A stretch of DNA of 64,000 nucleotides from Eubacterium callanderi. Lineage in GTDB: Bacteria; Bacillota; Clostridia; Eubacteriales; Eubacteriaceae. The notes beneath the pieces were generated by a model, which made no database searches, was not told the origin of the DNA, and worked only from the letters and a program-made list of their open reading frames with translations. Position 1 is the stretch's first letter. Each line of letters opens with the position of its first letter. The stretch lies in assembly GCF_900142645.1 (NCBI RefSeq), contig NZ_FRBP01000005.1, positions 186,001 to 250,000 on the forward strand. Direction: 5' to 3'. Position numbers and translations under genes: made by a program. Below, one piece after another: positions 8,369 to 17,104 of the stretch.

Positions 8369-9235
8369 ATGACAGCAGTTAAGAAAAAATTAACCAAAAC
8401 AGCAGCCGTCCTCGCGGCCAGCCTGATGGCTCTGCTGCTCATGGGTATGACCCTCCCGGCCACCGCCCATGCCGAAGAAGGCACCTACAACATCGAGTTT
8501 AAAGCCGGAGCCGAAGGCGCCATTGCCGGAGGCACCAGCTATACACAGCCCGTCACCTATGGCGGTAAGCTGGACGCAGAGAGCGTTGCCGCCATGGTAC
8601 AGCCAAACACAGGCTACTACTTTACCGACTGGAACAAAGCCGTCGAGACCACCGTCACCGGCAAAGCCACCTATGTGGCCCAGTACGCCAAGATTATCGA
8701 GGAAGCCAGCTACCGCGTGCGCTACCTCGACACCTTCGGCAACGAGCTGGCTACCCAGAAGGTCGTAGCCGCCAGCAAGGGCGGCACCGTGGTCGAGTAC
8801 GCCCGTCAGATCGACGGCTATATTCCGGACGCCGAAGGTAAAAGCACAACCATCGCGGCCGAAGGCACCGAGATCGACTTTGTCTATACCCCGGCCGATA
8901 ACCCCGCCTTTGAAACCCGGCCCGGTGTCGTGCCTGTCAGCGGACAGCCCGGCGATACCGGCACAGCGGCCACTCTGCCCGGCGGCACCACCGCCGGAGG
9001 CGGCACGAATACCCCCGGCGATAACAACCCCGGAGAAAACATCGAGGGTGGCGATACCCCGTTAGCCCAGCCTGATGAAGAAACCATCGACCCCAACGAA
9101 ACCCCATTGGCCAACGCGGCCAAGCAGGTGGGCGGCATGGCAAACCTCATCATGATCGGTGTGGGCGGGGTCGCTCTGCTCGCGGTCCTGATCACCGCCA
9201 TCATCGTCTATCGGAAAAAGAAAGCCAGACAATAA
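8369..9235 (+). CDS. Exported surface protein with InlB-type and MucBP-like repeats
   Basis: The 288-residue product has a signal peptide ending AHA/EEG. A repeat like the InlB/Listeria-Bacteroides beta repeat follows (~35-105, with GYYFTDWN), then a MucBP-like module (~108-172, YRVRYLDTFGNEL...IDFVYTP). A Gly/Pro/Thr linker with TPLAQP and TPLANA precedes a C-terminal helix and RKKKARQ. Such modules bind glycans or other surface proteins. There is no LPxTG; the C-terminus may be a non-standard sorting signal or a membrane anchor. Third gene of the 6961 operon, followed by a terminator. Confidence 0.8.
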   Translation: MTAVKKKLTKTAAVLAASLMALLLMGMTLPATAHAEEGTYNIEFKAGAEGAIAGGTSYTQPVTYGGKLDAESVAAMVQPNTGYYFTDWNKAVETTVTGKATYVAQYAKIIEEASYRVRYLDTFGNELATQKVVAASKGGTVVEYARQIDGYIPDAEGKSTTIAAEGTEIDFVYTPADNPAFETRPGVVPVSGQPGDTGTAATLPGGTTAGGGTNTPGDNNPGENIEGGDTPLAQPDEETIDPNETPLANAAKQVGGMANLIMIGVGGVALLAVLITAIIVYRKKKARQ

Positions 9236-9270
9236 AGAATTTTTATAGTTTTACCATTGAAGGATCAAGG

Positions 9271-9299
9271 AGTGCGTTCGCTGAGAGCGCACTTTTGTT
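9271..9299 (+). terminator. Rho-independent terminator
   Basis: AGTGCG and CGCACT arms followed by TTTTGTT, 35 bp after the surface protein gene. Confidence 0.75.
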
Positions 9300-9381
9300 G
9301 TGTTTAGAAGCAGGATTTCTTAAGGAAAATCAATTATTTTCATAAAAAATCAACCGTTTAGATAAAATTTAAAAGTTTGGA

Positions 9382-9410
9382 TTTACAAAAAAAATATAAA
9401 CATTTATAAT
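9382..9410 (+). promoter_or_regulatory. Sigma-A promoter of the SARP-like regulator
   Basis: TTTACA (9382-9387), 17 bp, TATAAT (9405-9410), inside a strongly AT-rich stretch (about 9300-9430). No TRTGAC repeat is present, so the regulator gene does not seem to be controlled by the shared operator. Confidence 0.65.
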
Positions 9411-9449
9411 AATATCATAAATACAAATATAATAGGAGGGACGAAAGTA

Positions 9450-10646
9450 GTGGAAGAGCAAAACACCACACTGAGAGCCCAGATGTTTTCAGGCTTCAGC
9501 ATCTCAGACGATAGCGCAAGTCTGGATGAAGAGAGCATCCGTTCAGAGATGATGACCAAGCTGTTCATCTATATCCTGTGCCACCGCCAGAAAGAACTGA
9601 CGGTACAGGAGCTGGCAGAAGCCCTTTGGGAAGAAGAAGAGAGCGATAATCCCGCAGGTGCGCTCAAAAACCTCATGTACCGTCTGCGCAGCCTCATCAA
9701 GAAAACCTGGGGCAGAAATGATTTTATCCTGACAGGCCGCAGCGCCTATATCTGGAATCAGGAAATCAGCGTGAGCCTGGACATCGAAGTCTTTGAAGAA
9801 AAAATAAAGGAGGCTGAGGAAGAGAAAGACCCCGGCAGAAAGATCGACAGCTACAAAGCCGCCATCAACCTGTACCGCGGCGAGCTGCTGCCAAAATTTG
9901 CCAGCGAATACTGGGTCGCCTCTTTGTCCACCTACTACCATACCACTTATCTGAGCGCTGTCAAGAAGACCGCAGCCCTGTTAGAAGCGCAGGGGCGCTT
10001 CAGCGAAATGGCAAGCTGTGTGAGCAAAGCCCTTCAGATTGATAACCTGGATGAGAACCTGCACTGCTGCTTTATAAGAGCCCTTATGGGACAGGACAAT
10101 TACAAGCAGGCCACCGAGCATTACCAGAAAGCCGAAAAAACCCTCTACGACTATCTTGGTGTTACCCCCTCCGAGGAACTCCGGGGGCTGTACGAAACCA
10201 TTATTAAGAAAACGCACCGCCACGAAAGAGACATCGTGGACGTCCAAAATGAGCTGATGGAAGACAGTATTACCGGCGCCTTTGTATGCGAATACGGCGC
10301 GTTTAAGCGGATCTACTGCCTCCAGGCCAGACAGGGCGCCAGGATGGGAATCTCGGTTTTTTTATTATTAACGACCCTTTCAGCCGACGAGGGCATCGCG
10401 GAAAACAAAAAAATAGAGCTTCTCAGAGACGCTATGGTCCACCTGGAGGATGTGCTGCGCACATCCCTGCGCTCAGGCGACCCGGTGGCCCAGTACAGCA
10501 GCTCCCAGTACGTGGCGCTGCTGCCCACCTGCCAGTACGAGACAGCCCAGATCGTCGCAGGGCGCATCGAAAAAGCCTTCTGGGGCAATTACAAAAACAA
10601 GCAGATTCAACTGAGGTTTGACCTCGACGAGCTGCATTATGATTAA
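9450..10646 (+). CDS. SARP-like regulator: winged helix, BTAD, degenerate GGDEF
   Basis: A GTG start at 9450 follows AGGAGGG; 398 residues. Residues ~15-110 form an OmpR-type winged helix (KELTVQELAEALW..NLMYRLRSLIKK). Residues ~112-250 are a BTAD/TPR domain (WVASLSTYYHTTYLSAVKK, GELLPKF, GVTPSEELRGLYE). The last ~130 residues resemble a GGDEF fold (LEDVLRTSLRSGDPVAQYSS, then ALLPTC), with SSSQY at 350-354 in place of GGDEF, so cyclase activity is not expected. It could sense a nucleotide or mediate dimerisation. SARP activators bind 11-bp-spaced direct repeats next to the -10 box, the pattern at seven promoters here, so it is the obvious candidate activator of this region. Confidence 0.88.
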   Translation: MEEQNTTLRAQMFSGFSISDDSASLDEESIRSEMMTKLFIYILCHRQKELTVQELAEALWEEEESDNPAGALKNLMYRLRSLIKKTWGRNDFILTGRSAYIWNQEISVSLDIEVFEEKIKEAEEEKDPGRKIDSYKAAINLYRGELLPKFASEYWVASLSTYYHTTYLSAVKKTAALLEAQGRFSEMASCVSKALQIDNLDENLHCCFIRALMGQDNYKQATEHYQKAEKTLYDYLGVTPSEELRGLYETIIKKTHRHERDIVDVQNELMEDSITGAFVCEYGAFKRIYCLQARQGARMGISVFLLLTTLSADEGIAENKKIELLRDAMVHLEDVLRTSLRSGDPVAQYSSSQYVALLPTCQYETAQIVAGRIEKAFWGNYKNKQIQLRFDLDELHYD

Positions 10647-10667
10647 TAACAAAAAACGGAGAGAGAA

Positions 10668-11090
10668 ATGAAACCACAGAGCATCCCCTCAACCAGCCTG
10701 CGCCTCTGTATCGACCGTTTTGACGAAGACGATATGGCCGGAAGAATTATGGGCGTCGCGCTGGAAAACGAAATTCCCTTCAGCAGCTTCAGAAGCTTTG
10801 TCGCCAGCGTCGATAAAGCCTATGACACCATCGGGCAGCCCCAGTCAGGGCAGATCAGCAGATCTTTCGGAAAACAGGCGGTAAAGCCCACGCCCTACGT
10901 AGCCGTCCCCAGACACTACCACGAGCCCGGGGAGATAAAAAGCGCGGCCGGCAGCCTTAAAACCTTTGACCTCATCATGCAGACCAGACATCATGCCGAA
11001 TGGCAGGGCGTCCTGAAGGACGCCGAGGGCAATCCCCTGGGAACCTTTAAAAGCGTCCTGGAATGCATCCAGCTCATGACCGAATATTAA
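10668..11090 (+). CDS. Unknown protein with two copies of a ~45-residue unit
   Basis: The 140-residue soluble protein starts 22 bp after the regulator, with SD GGAGAGAG. I do not recognise a family. Two segments resemble each other: residues ~9-55 (SLRLCIDRF...FRSFVASVDKAY) and ~98-140 (KTFDLIMQTR..WQG...FKSVLECIQL). The same unit occurs once in the small protein at 18708-18917. The regulator and this gene are probably cotranscribed and end at the terminator at 11089. A partner or modulator of the regulator is a reasonable guess from context only. Confidence 0.75.
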   Translation: MKPQSIPSTSLRLCIDRFDEDDMAGRIMGVALENEIPFSSFRSFVASVDKAYDTIGQPQSGQISRSFGKQAVKPTPYVAVPRHYHEPGEIKSAAGSLKTFDLIMQTRHHAEWQGVLKDAEGNPLGTFKSVLECIQLMTEY

Positions 11091-11120
11091 AGCCACGCTT
11101 TGCCAGGCGTGGCTTTTTTC
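11089..11120 (+). terminator. Rho-independent terminator
   Basis: AAGCCACGC and GCGTGGCTT arms with a T6 tail directly at the stop codon of the preceding gene. Confidence 0.92.
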
Positions 11121-11152
11121 ACAGTCACAGTAAACCTAAGAAAACAGTGACC

Positions 11153-11185
11153 TGTGACCATTGTGTGACAAATCGCTGGTATAGT
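11153..11185 (+). promoter_or_regulatory. SARP-type direct-repeat promoter (site d)
   Basis: TGTGAC at 11153-11158 and 11164-11169, 10 bp, TATAGT at 11180-11185. It lies about 80 bp before the fibro-slime protein gene. Confidence 0.8.
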
Positions 11186-11267
11186 TAAGGTATCATCAAA
11201 AAGAACCGAAGAAAACCAGCAATCCGCCGGTAAAAATAGAGAAAAAGGCATGAAGGGAGAACCAATC

Positions 11268-14200
11268 ATGAAAAGCGTCAAAAGATTATCCAGATATACA
11301 TCCATATTACTGAGCATGCTGCTCATGCTTTCAGCCATGAGCCCGGGCATCTCCGCCCTGGCGCAGGAGAGAGCAAACGCCGCCCCCACCGTCCTCACCT
11401 ATGAGGACGACAGCATCACAGCAGAGCTGAAGGCCAAAGAAGGCACCAGTCTGCCCGCAGGCGCGGCGCTCACCGTAAAAGCGCTCAATAAAGACAGCCA
11501 GGATGAAGCCGAAAAAGCCCTTTATGCCGAGACTGAAGTGGGATTAAAAGCCAAAGCCAGCGAACAGGGAACAACTGTAGACGGCTTTACTGCTTACAGT
11601 GTAAAACTACAGAATAAAGAAGGAAAAGATATGACACCCGCGCAGGGAGAGTATACACTGAAAATCACTTATAAAGAGGCAACTGCTCCCGAAGCTTTTT
11701 TAAATAGTGAAAGCGCAGAAAAGGGCGTTACTCTTTACCAGAAAACCGAGGGTAAAGATGAGCAGAATAATACCATCTACACCATGGAAGTAACCGGGGA
11801 AGAGGACACAAAGATTACCGCTGACGCTAACGGAAAAGTACAGGCGGTTGAAAGTAAGATAACGACTTTGCAGCCGATTGCGCTGGCGTGGCAGAGTGTA
11901 GGGGTAAATCCCACAGTGGATAATGAAGAACAGCAGTTGGAATCCGCATTGGAAGAACCTGCAAATAATGTAGCCATGACAGCTGGCTTGCCCCAAATGG
12001 AAGAGAATACCCCTGTTTTAGAAGATAACCAGTATTGGTATAGTTTTCATTATGACAACAGAGAAGGCAGTTGGACTAAACAAGACCAGTATTTTAGCAG
12101 ATGGATCGTCAACATCGTTGATGCCAACAATAATCCGATTAACGTCAAGGAAATCTTAGGAGAAAATAACTCAAGACACACGACATTAAATGGTAAGGAC
12201 AACCCTGATGGTCAAGATAAAGTGGATTGGAAAGTCAGTCAAATAAGTAAACCTGAGCTCGAAGGTTACAAATTTGCGGAAGCGCGTATAAAAACGTCCA
12301 AGGACGACCCATTACAGGTATTTACAGCAATGGCAACATGGGTTCCGCCAAGTAAGCCAAATCAGTATCAATATGATTATAAAAAGGGCGCTGATGGCAA
12401 GAATTGTTTTTATTCAGATGTGATTAATAATGACGGCACGTATGGCGCAGAGATAACCTTTGTTTATGACAAGCTAACGACTGTACCAACAATAGACAGC
12501 CAGCAATTGGGTGTCGACATACAAATGTTTGACTATTCAACTCCAACACCGGCAAACACTTGGGCGGCTTATGGAGATGGGAGTTTAAAACAGGGCCGGT
12601 TAAAAAAAGAATTAAACAGTGATGGAATCCCAGTTGGCGCAATGGGTTTGATGGACGGAAAACCCCTAAGCGAAAGTTTTAGTGCAACAAGTAATAATTA
12701 CCAAGGAAAGGCCAATCATTTGTTCAGGAAGGATATTTATGATAATCCTGATACTAAAGGCACATTTTATTACAGTAGTTTTGAGAATTATGCTTACTGG
12801 AAAGAATCAAATGATGAGATCGATAAAGAAAAGCCTTATGATTTTACTGTTTATGACCAAATAGGAACGCCGAGTGATGAGAATGCTTATTTTTATAAAA
12901 GAGGCAATTTTATGCCTTATAATAAAATTGAAGCAGGTAAATTTTCCAGTAACAGTAATTATTATGATGAAGATGGGAAAAACCTTGACGAGGAATCCTT
13001 ACGTTATGGAGAAAAGCTCTATAAAACTCAGCAGTCGGGAGCGCCTGGAGCACAGAATGGAAATGACTATTGGTTTGGAATGGTGATGTCCTCCAGCTTT
13101 ACTCAACTAGAAGGTGGACGGTACAATGGCCAGGATATGGTTTACGAATTTAACGGCGATGATGACCTGTGGGTTTTTGTCGATGGAGTGTTAGTATTAG
13201 ATTTGGGTGGAATCCATGACGCCCACTCAGGTTCTATTAATTTTGCAACAGGTGAGGTTCAAGTTAAGGATAGTAGAAATGTAAATGGTAGCGCTGTGGA
13301 AATATTTCATAAACCTACAAGTATAAAGGAACAGTTTAAAAATACTGAAAAAGGAAAAAGCATGTCTGAAGAAGACTGGGATGGAAACACTTTTTCAGAT
13401 TATAGTAATCATGAAATTAAGATTTTTTATATGGAACGAGGCGGCGGCGCTTCTAACTGTAAAATGAAATTCAATCTGCCAGTTATGCCTAAAGACAGCA
13501 TCACGGTAAGGAAAGAAGTTACGAATATTAATGAAGGCTCTTATAGTGATGTGAATTTTAATTTTAGATTATTTTTAGAAGATAACAATGCAACAGAGGT
13601 TGACGAAGATACCATTGAAAAGAACGGAACTTTCTATAGTTTAGCTAAGAATAAAACTTACACGATGGATGGGGAGACCTTGAATACGGGAGACGATGGT
13701 AAATTCACGTTACATCATGGCCAGCAGGCAGTATTTGAAGAAATTGCAGATCGAAAGACAAAATATATTCTTCAGGAAATCAGCGTTGATCAAAATCGCT
13801 ATGATGAATTCAAGGTTAATGGGCAGGCAGTACAAGATGGCAATATTATTCCCTCTGAGACTGAAACAGGCAAGTATATTATACAGACCGATCCCTTGGC
13901 GATAGATAAAAACGCCTTTGTCACTTTTAAGAATCATTGTGATTCTGAAAACCTTCATGATTTAGACATTACCAAAAAAATGATTGAAGGTCAAGAAAGT
14001 AACGATACTTTTCAAATTCAGGTTAAAATTGGCGGCCAATTATATAATGGTAAATATAAAATAAACGGAGTGGACTCAGGTAAGACGTGCCAAAATGGAA
14101 ACCTTGAGATAAAACCAGGACAGACTATTAAAATAGAAAATATTGCGGCAGATACATCATTTGAAGTAATAGAAAACTATGATAAGGATAATTATGAAAA

Positions 14201-14795
14201 TCCTCAATATACAATCAGTGAAGCAACAGTGGATTCTACAACAGATAAAGCAGCAGGGAAAATTGAATTCAAAAAAAATGCTAAAGTAGAAGTTACGAAT
14301 ACCAGAAAACTCGGCAGCCTCAAAATCACAAAGACCATCACAGACGACAGCAAGGTTGACTACATGGATGGCGATCCGATCTTTACTTTTAAGATTACAG
14401 GCCCAAACAATATTGAGGGTCAAGAGCCCCAGGTATTTTACCGGACGCTGAGACTAAGCAAGGATGTTGGCAAAACAGCATCCATTATCATTGATAATTT
14501 ACCAATTGGTGAGTATACGGTTGAAGAACTCAATACCATGCGCTACACATGCACATCGGATAATCCGCAGACAGACACAGTCCAGCAAAACAACACCGAG
14601 GAAACAAAAAATACACCTCCAACAGAATTTAGCTTTACCAACCAGTTAACCAACGAAGATTACTTCTCTCACACCGATGTGGTGGAAAACAGCTTTAAGA
14701 TCGGTGAAGATGGAACCGTCACAGTAGAAAAACATAAAGTCCCTGAAGGGCAGGTTCCAGACGGCACAACGCCCGTTCAGCCATCCAATGAATAA
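11268..14795 (+). CDS. Giant exported fibro-slime-domain protein with Ig-like repeats
   Basis: ATG 11268 (SD GGGAGAA) is preferred over ATG 11250, giving 1175 residues. A signal peptide (cleavage near SALA/QER) is followed by a ~200-residue N-terminal domain and a long region containing the fibro-slime/PA14-like signature NGDDDLWVFVDGVLVLDLGG near residue 629. Three or more Ig-like repeats then begin SITVRKEV, DLDITKKMI and SLKITKTIT. The C-terminus (..TPVQPSNE) has no sorting signal or membrane helix, so the protein is secreted or held by partners. The centre (about 11.7-14.3 kb) is clearly AT-richer than the two ends and the neighbouring genes, suggesting module exchange. It is followed 14 bp later by a TasA-like gene in the same operon. 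Confidence 0.85.
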   Translation: MKSVKRLSRYTSILLSMLLMLSAMSPGISALAQERANAAPTVLTYEDDSITAELKAKEGTSLPAGAALTVKALNKDSQDEAEKALYAETEVGLKAKASEQGTTVDGFTAYSVKLQNKEGKDMTPAQGEYTLKITYKEATAPEAFLNSESAEKGVTLYQKTEGKDEQNNTIYTMEVTGEEDTKITADANGKVQAVESKITTLQPIALAWQSVGVNPTVDNEEQQLESALEEPANNVAMTAGLPQMEENTPVLEDNQYWYSFHYDNREGSWTKQDQYFSRWIVNIVDANNNPINVKEILGENNSRHTTLNGKDNPDGQDKVDWKVSQISKPELEGYKFAEARIKTSKDDPLQVFTAMATWVPPSKPNQYQYDYKKGADGKNCFYSDVINNDGTYGAEITFVYDKLTTVPTIDSQQLGVDIQMFDYSTPTPANTWAAYGDGSLKQGRLKKELNSDGIPVGAMGLMDGKPLSESFSATSNNYQGKANHLFRKDIYDNPDTKGTFYYSSFENYAYWKESNDEIDKEKPYDFTVYDQIGTPSDENAYFYKRGNFMPYNKIEAGKFSSNSNYYDEDGKNLDEESLRYGEKLYKTQQSGAPGAQNGNDYWFGMVMSSSFTQLEGGRYNGQDMVYEFNGDDDLWVFVDGVLVLDLGGIHDAHSGSINFATGEVQVKDSRNVNGSAVEIFHKPTSIKEQFKNTEKGKSMSEEDWDGNTFSDYSNHEIKIFYMERGGGASNCKMKFNLPVMPKDSITVRKEVTNINEGSYSDVNFNFRLFLEDNNATEVDEDTIEKNGTFYSLAKNKTYTMDGETLNTGDDGKFTLHHGQQAVFEEIADRKTKYILQEISVDQNRYDEFKVNGQAVQDGNIIPSETETGKYIIQTDPLAIDKNAFVTFKNHCDSENLHDLDITKKMIEGQESNDTFQIQVKIGGQLYNGKYKINGVDSGKTCQNGNLEIKPGQTIKIENIAADTSFEVIENYDKDNYENPQYTISEATVDSTTDKAAGKIEFKKNAKVEVTNTRKLGSLKITKTITDDSKVDYMDGDPIFTFKITGPNNIEGQEPQVFYRTLRLSKDVGKTASIIIDNLPIGEYTVEELNTMRYTCTSDNPQTDTVQQNNTEETKNTPPTEFSFTNQLTNEDYFSHTDVVENSFKIGEDGTVTVEKHKVPEGQVPDGTTPVQPSNE

Positions 14796-14809
14796 GGAGG
14801 TGCACAAAA

Positions 14810-15424
14810 ATGTTGAACAACATCTTAAAAAATAGAAAACTGAAATACGGTTTAGTGTCTCTCCTGGCAGTGGTATTAATCGGCGGCGCAGTGACCCTGG
14901 CCTATTTAAGCAAAAGCACCGAGGCGGCGACCAATAATTTTGCCCCGGGCGAAGTGACTACGGAAATCGAAGAAAAGCCTGAAGTAGTGGGCAGCACCAT
15001 TAAAAAAGATCCGGCCGTCAAAAATATCGGCCCCAGTGCCTGTATTGTCCGGATGCGGGTGACCATCTCACCAGGCAGCATCGCAGAACGTGTTAATAAT
15101 AAGCAAGAAAACGAGATTAAGATTAATTTCGATGAAAAAGCGTGGAAATATAATGAGGCGGATGGTTTTTGGTATTACCAGGCAGTAGTACCGGTAGACG
15201 GAAGAACAACCGCGTTATTTGATGAGATAACGGGTATTACTGATCAAGCAGGAAAACCCCTTAAAGATTTTGAAGATTTCCAGATTACCCTTTATCAGGA
15301 AGCCGTACAGACCGAAGTGACCATTAATGGGAAGCCTGTAAAAGCGACGGATGCGACAGGGAACTATAATTCTGAGAACGCCATGAAGATATGGGCAGAA
15401 TTTGACAAAAAAGACAATCAATAG
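14810..15424 (+). CDS. SipW-dependent TasA/camelysin-like exported protein
   Basis: The 204-residue product follows AAGGAGG, 14 bp after the fibro-slime gene. Its SipW-type signal contains LIGGAVTLAYLSKST. The mature part contains NNFAPGEVTTEI, KKDPAVKNIG and an AC.VRMRVTIS strand, then WYYQAVVPVDGRTTALFDEI and a conserved late strand FQITLYQEAVQTE. This order is typical of camelysin/TasA-type fibre subunits. Cotranscription with the fibro-slime protein suggests that the two assemble together. Confidence 0.82.
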   Translation: MLNNILKNRKLKYGLVSLLAVVLIGGAVTLAYLSKSTEAATNNFAPGEVTTEIEEKPEVVGSTIKKDPAVKNIGPSACIVRMRVTISPGSIAERVNNKQENEIKINFDEKAWKYNEADGFWYYQAVVPVDGRTTALFDEITGITDQAGKPLKDFEDFQITLYQEAVQTEVTINGKPVKATDATGNYNSENAMKIWAEFDKKDNQ

Positions 15425-15435
15425 CTTATAAAAAG

Positions 15436-15473
15436 ATGACTGTCACACGAACCCGTGTGGCAGTTTCTTTTTA
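15436..15473 (+). terminator. Rho-independent terminator
   Basis: ACTG.CACACG and CGTGTG.CAGT arms, then TTTCTTTTT. Confidence 0.85.
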
Positions 15474-15481
15474 GAGCCCCG

Positions 15482-15514
15482 CGTGACCATGATATGACTG
15501 TTTTTTGTTAAAGT
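15482..15514 (+). promoter_or_regulatory. SARP-type direct-repeat promoter (site e), sipW-like gene
   Basis: CGTGAC at 15482-15487 and TATGAC at 15493-15498 (11-bp period), 10 bp, TAAAGT at 15509-15514. The hexamers and -10 box are weaker than elsewhere, but the spacing is exact. Confidence 0.65.
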
Positions 15515-15559
15515 AGCCTTAAGAATTCAGAACGACGCATAACGAAGGAGTATACACCA

Positions 15560-16132
15560 ATGAAAAAAATCTATCACATATTAACAAGCCTGATATTAGT
15601 CATACTGATCGCTTTGGCAGCCATCCTTTTTCTGCCAAAACTGCTGGGCATGACCCCGCTTGCGGTACTCAGCGGCAGTATGGAGCCTACGTACCACGTG
15701 GGCAGCCTGATCTATGTGAAGGATGCCGATCCGCAGGATGTGCAGATCGGAGATCCCATCACCTTTAAAATCAGCGATGACACCATGGTCACCCATAGAG
15801 TGGTAGCCATTGATACCGAAGCCCAGACCTTCCAGACAAAGGGCGACGCCAATGATAATGTTGACGGTGGGGCAGTGGCTTACGAAAATCTGGTGGGCAA
15901 GCCGGTCTTTACCATTCCCTATATGGGCTATTTAGCCGTTTACGCTAACACCACCACGGGCATGATCGTTATGGTTACCGTCATACTGGTGATTCTGATC
16001 CTTACCTTCCTGCCCGATTTCCTGATGAAGGATGACGACGAGGAAGAAAAAGAAACAAAAAAAGACCCCAGGCGTGAGAGAACAGCGGAAAGCAAAAAGA
16101 CAGACACGCAAAAAAGAAAGAAGAAGGAATAG
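15560..16132 (+). CDS. sipW: SipW-type (ER-type) signal peptidase I
   Basis: The 190-residue protein follows AAGGAG. TM1 (~5-27) is followed by the catalytic SGSMEPTYHVGSLIYVK segment, with the serine near residue 39. The second box is TMVTHRVVAID, with His in place of the Lys of ordinary bacterial type I peptidases, which defines the SipW/ER subtype. GDANDNVD follows. A second TM helix (~133-152) and a long charged C-tail (KKKE) end the protein. SipW enzymes process TasA/TapA-type fibre precursors, and five genes around it encode matching signal peptides. It has its own promoter (site e) and terminator. The symbol is by family; orthology to the Bacillus gene is not proven. Confidence 0.92.
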   Translation: MKKIYHILTSLILVILIALAAILFLPKLLGMTPLAVLSGSMEPTYHVGSLIYVKDADPQDVQIGDPITFKISDDTMVTHRVVAIDTEAQTFQTKGDANDNVDGGAVAYENLVGKPVFTIPYMGYLAVYANTTTGMIVMVTVILVILILTFLPDFLMKDDDEEEKETKKDPRRERTAESKKTDTQKRKKKE

Positions 16133-16136
16133 TGAT

Positions 16137-16170
16137 TAAACAGGGCTTGCAAAAAGCTCTGTTTTTTTAT
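16137..16170 (+). terminator. Rho-independent terminator
   Basis: AACAG.GCTT and AAGC.CTGTT arms around GCAAA, followed by T7. Confidence 0.8.
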
Positions 16171-16184
16171 TTAAAAAGAATTGA

Positions 16185-16217
16185 TGTGACCGTTCTGTGA
16201 CTATGCTCTGTCATAAT
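16185..16217 (+). promoter_or_regulatory. SARP-type direct-repeat promoter (site f)
   Basis: TGTGAC at 16185-16190 and 16196-16201, 10 bp, CATAAT at 16212-16217. It serves the gene at 16275. Confidence 0.78.
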
Positions 16218-16274
16218 AAATACATAATCAATTAGAAATCAATCCATATTGCATATAGAAAGGAAGTGGAGAGC

Positions 16275-16979
16275 ATGAAGAAAAAAAGAGCAGGACTGGT
16301 ATTGACAAGCCTACTAGTCGTAGCCGTCATCGCCGTTGGTTTAACATTAGCCCTTTTATCCACAAGCACAGGCACAAAGACAAATGCTTTTTCTTCCAAT
16401 AAAAATATTGATATCCAGTTAAGAGAAGATCAGTGGGATGGTTACACCTTTAATGATGGAGAGGGTGACAGCACTACGGGTCAAACAGTAAATCCTGCAT
16501 ATGAAGGAAACAAAGAAGATCTTGGTTTAGTCCAGGCACAATCTTACCTCCCAGGACAGGTTATCCCTAAGAACCCAACCGTTAAAAACAATAATAATGA
16601 TGGTAAGGGTGTGGAAACAAACGTAGCGTTGAAGGTCACCTACTATCTGGAAAATGAAGATGGCACAGAAAAGCAGGTAAGTTATGGGACATTCAAAGAA
16701 ACCCTTTTAGCTGAAAACGGAATTGAGTTTGATGAAAGCTGGAAAAATATCACAGAAGAAAGTTTACCGACTCAGATTTTCCTTTATAATAAAACATTAG
16801 ATTTGAATGAAGAAACCACCGCGCTTTTCAGCTCAGTCCCTTTAAGCAAAAACATCGAAGCCAATGAAAATGGCGAACTGCCAAAATTCAACATTAAAGT
16901 ACAGGCATACGCCATCCAGGCAGGAGTAGAAGGTATGAATATTGAAACTGAAATGGTTAAGTTTATCAACGCAAATTAA
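16275..16979 (+). CDS. SipW-dependent TasA/camelysin-like exported protein
   Basis: ATG 16275 is preferred to GTG 16266 because the GGAAGTGGAG ribosome site then has workable spacing; 234 residues. The SipW-type signal has IAVGLTLALLSTST. The mature part has SYLPGQVIPKNPTVKN, a VALKVTYYLE strand, ETTALFSSVPL and FNIKVQAYAIQAGVEG. These elements (PG-x-KxPxVKN, TxLFxxV, late AxAIQ strand) recur in the neighbouring paralogues and are typical of this fibre-subunit family. Monocistronic from site f. Base composition is more AT-rich than in the 7-9 kb operon. Confidence 0.82.
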   Translation: MKKKRAGLVLTSLLVVAVIAVGLTLALLSTSTGTKTNAFSSNKNIDIQLREDQWDGYTFNDGEGDSTTGQTVNPAYEGNKEDLGLVQAQSYLPGQVIPKNPTVKNNNNDGKGVETNVALKVTYYLENEDGTEKQVSYGTFKETLLAENGIEFDESWKNITEESLPTQIFLYNKTLDLNEETTALFSSVPLSKNIEANENGELPKFNIKVQAYAIQAGVEGMNIETEMVKFINAN

Positions 16980-16996
16980 GACAATAACCTTTTGAC

Positions 16997-17029
16997 TGTG
17001 ACCATCGTGTGACAACCATAGATTATAAT
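16997..17029 (+). promoter_or_regulatory. SARP-type direct-repeat promoter (site g)
   Basis: TGTGAC at 16997-17002 and 17008-17013, 10 bp, TATAAT at 17024-17029. It serves the operon starting at 17105. One of the two best matches to the consensus. Confidence 0.82.
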
Positions 17030-17104
17030 ATAGTTATAATAAAACGGTATTTAAATAAAGAAGATTTATCGAAAAATGTTGAGGTTTAGAACGGAGGAAG
17101 AAAA

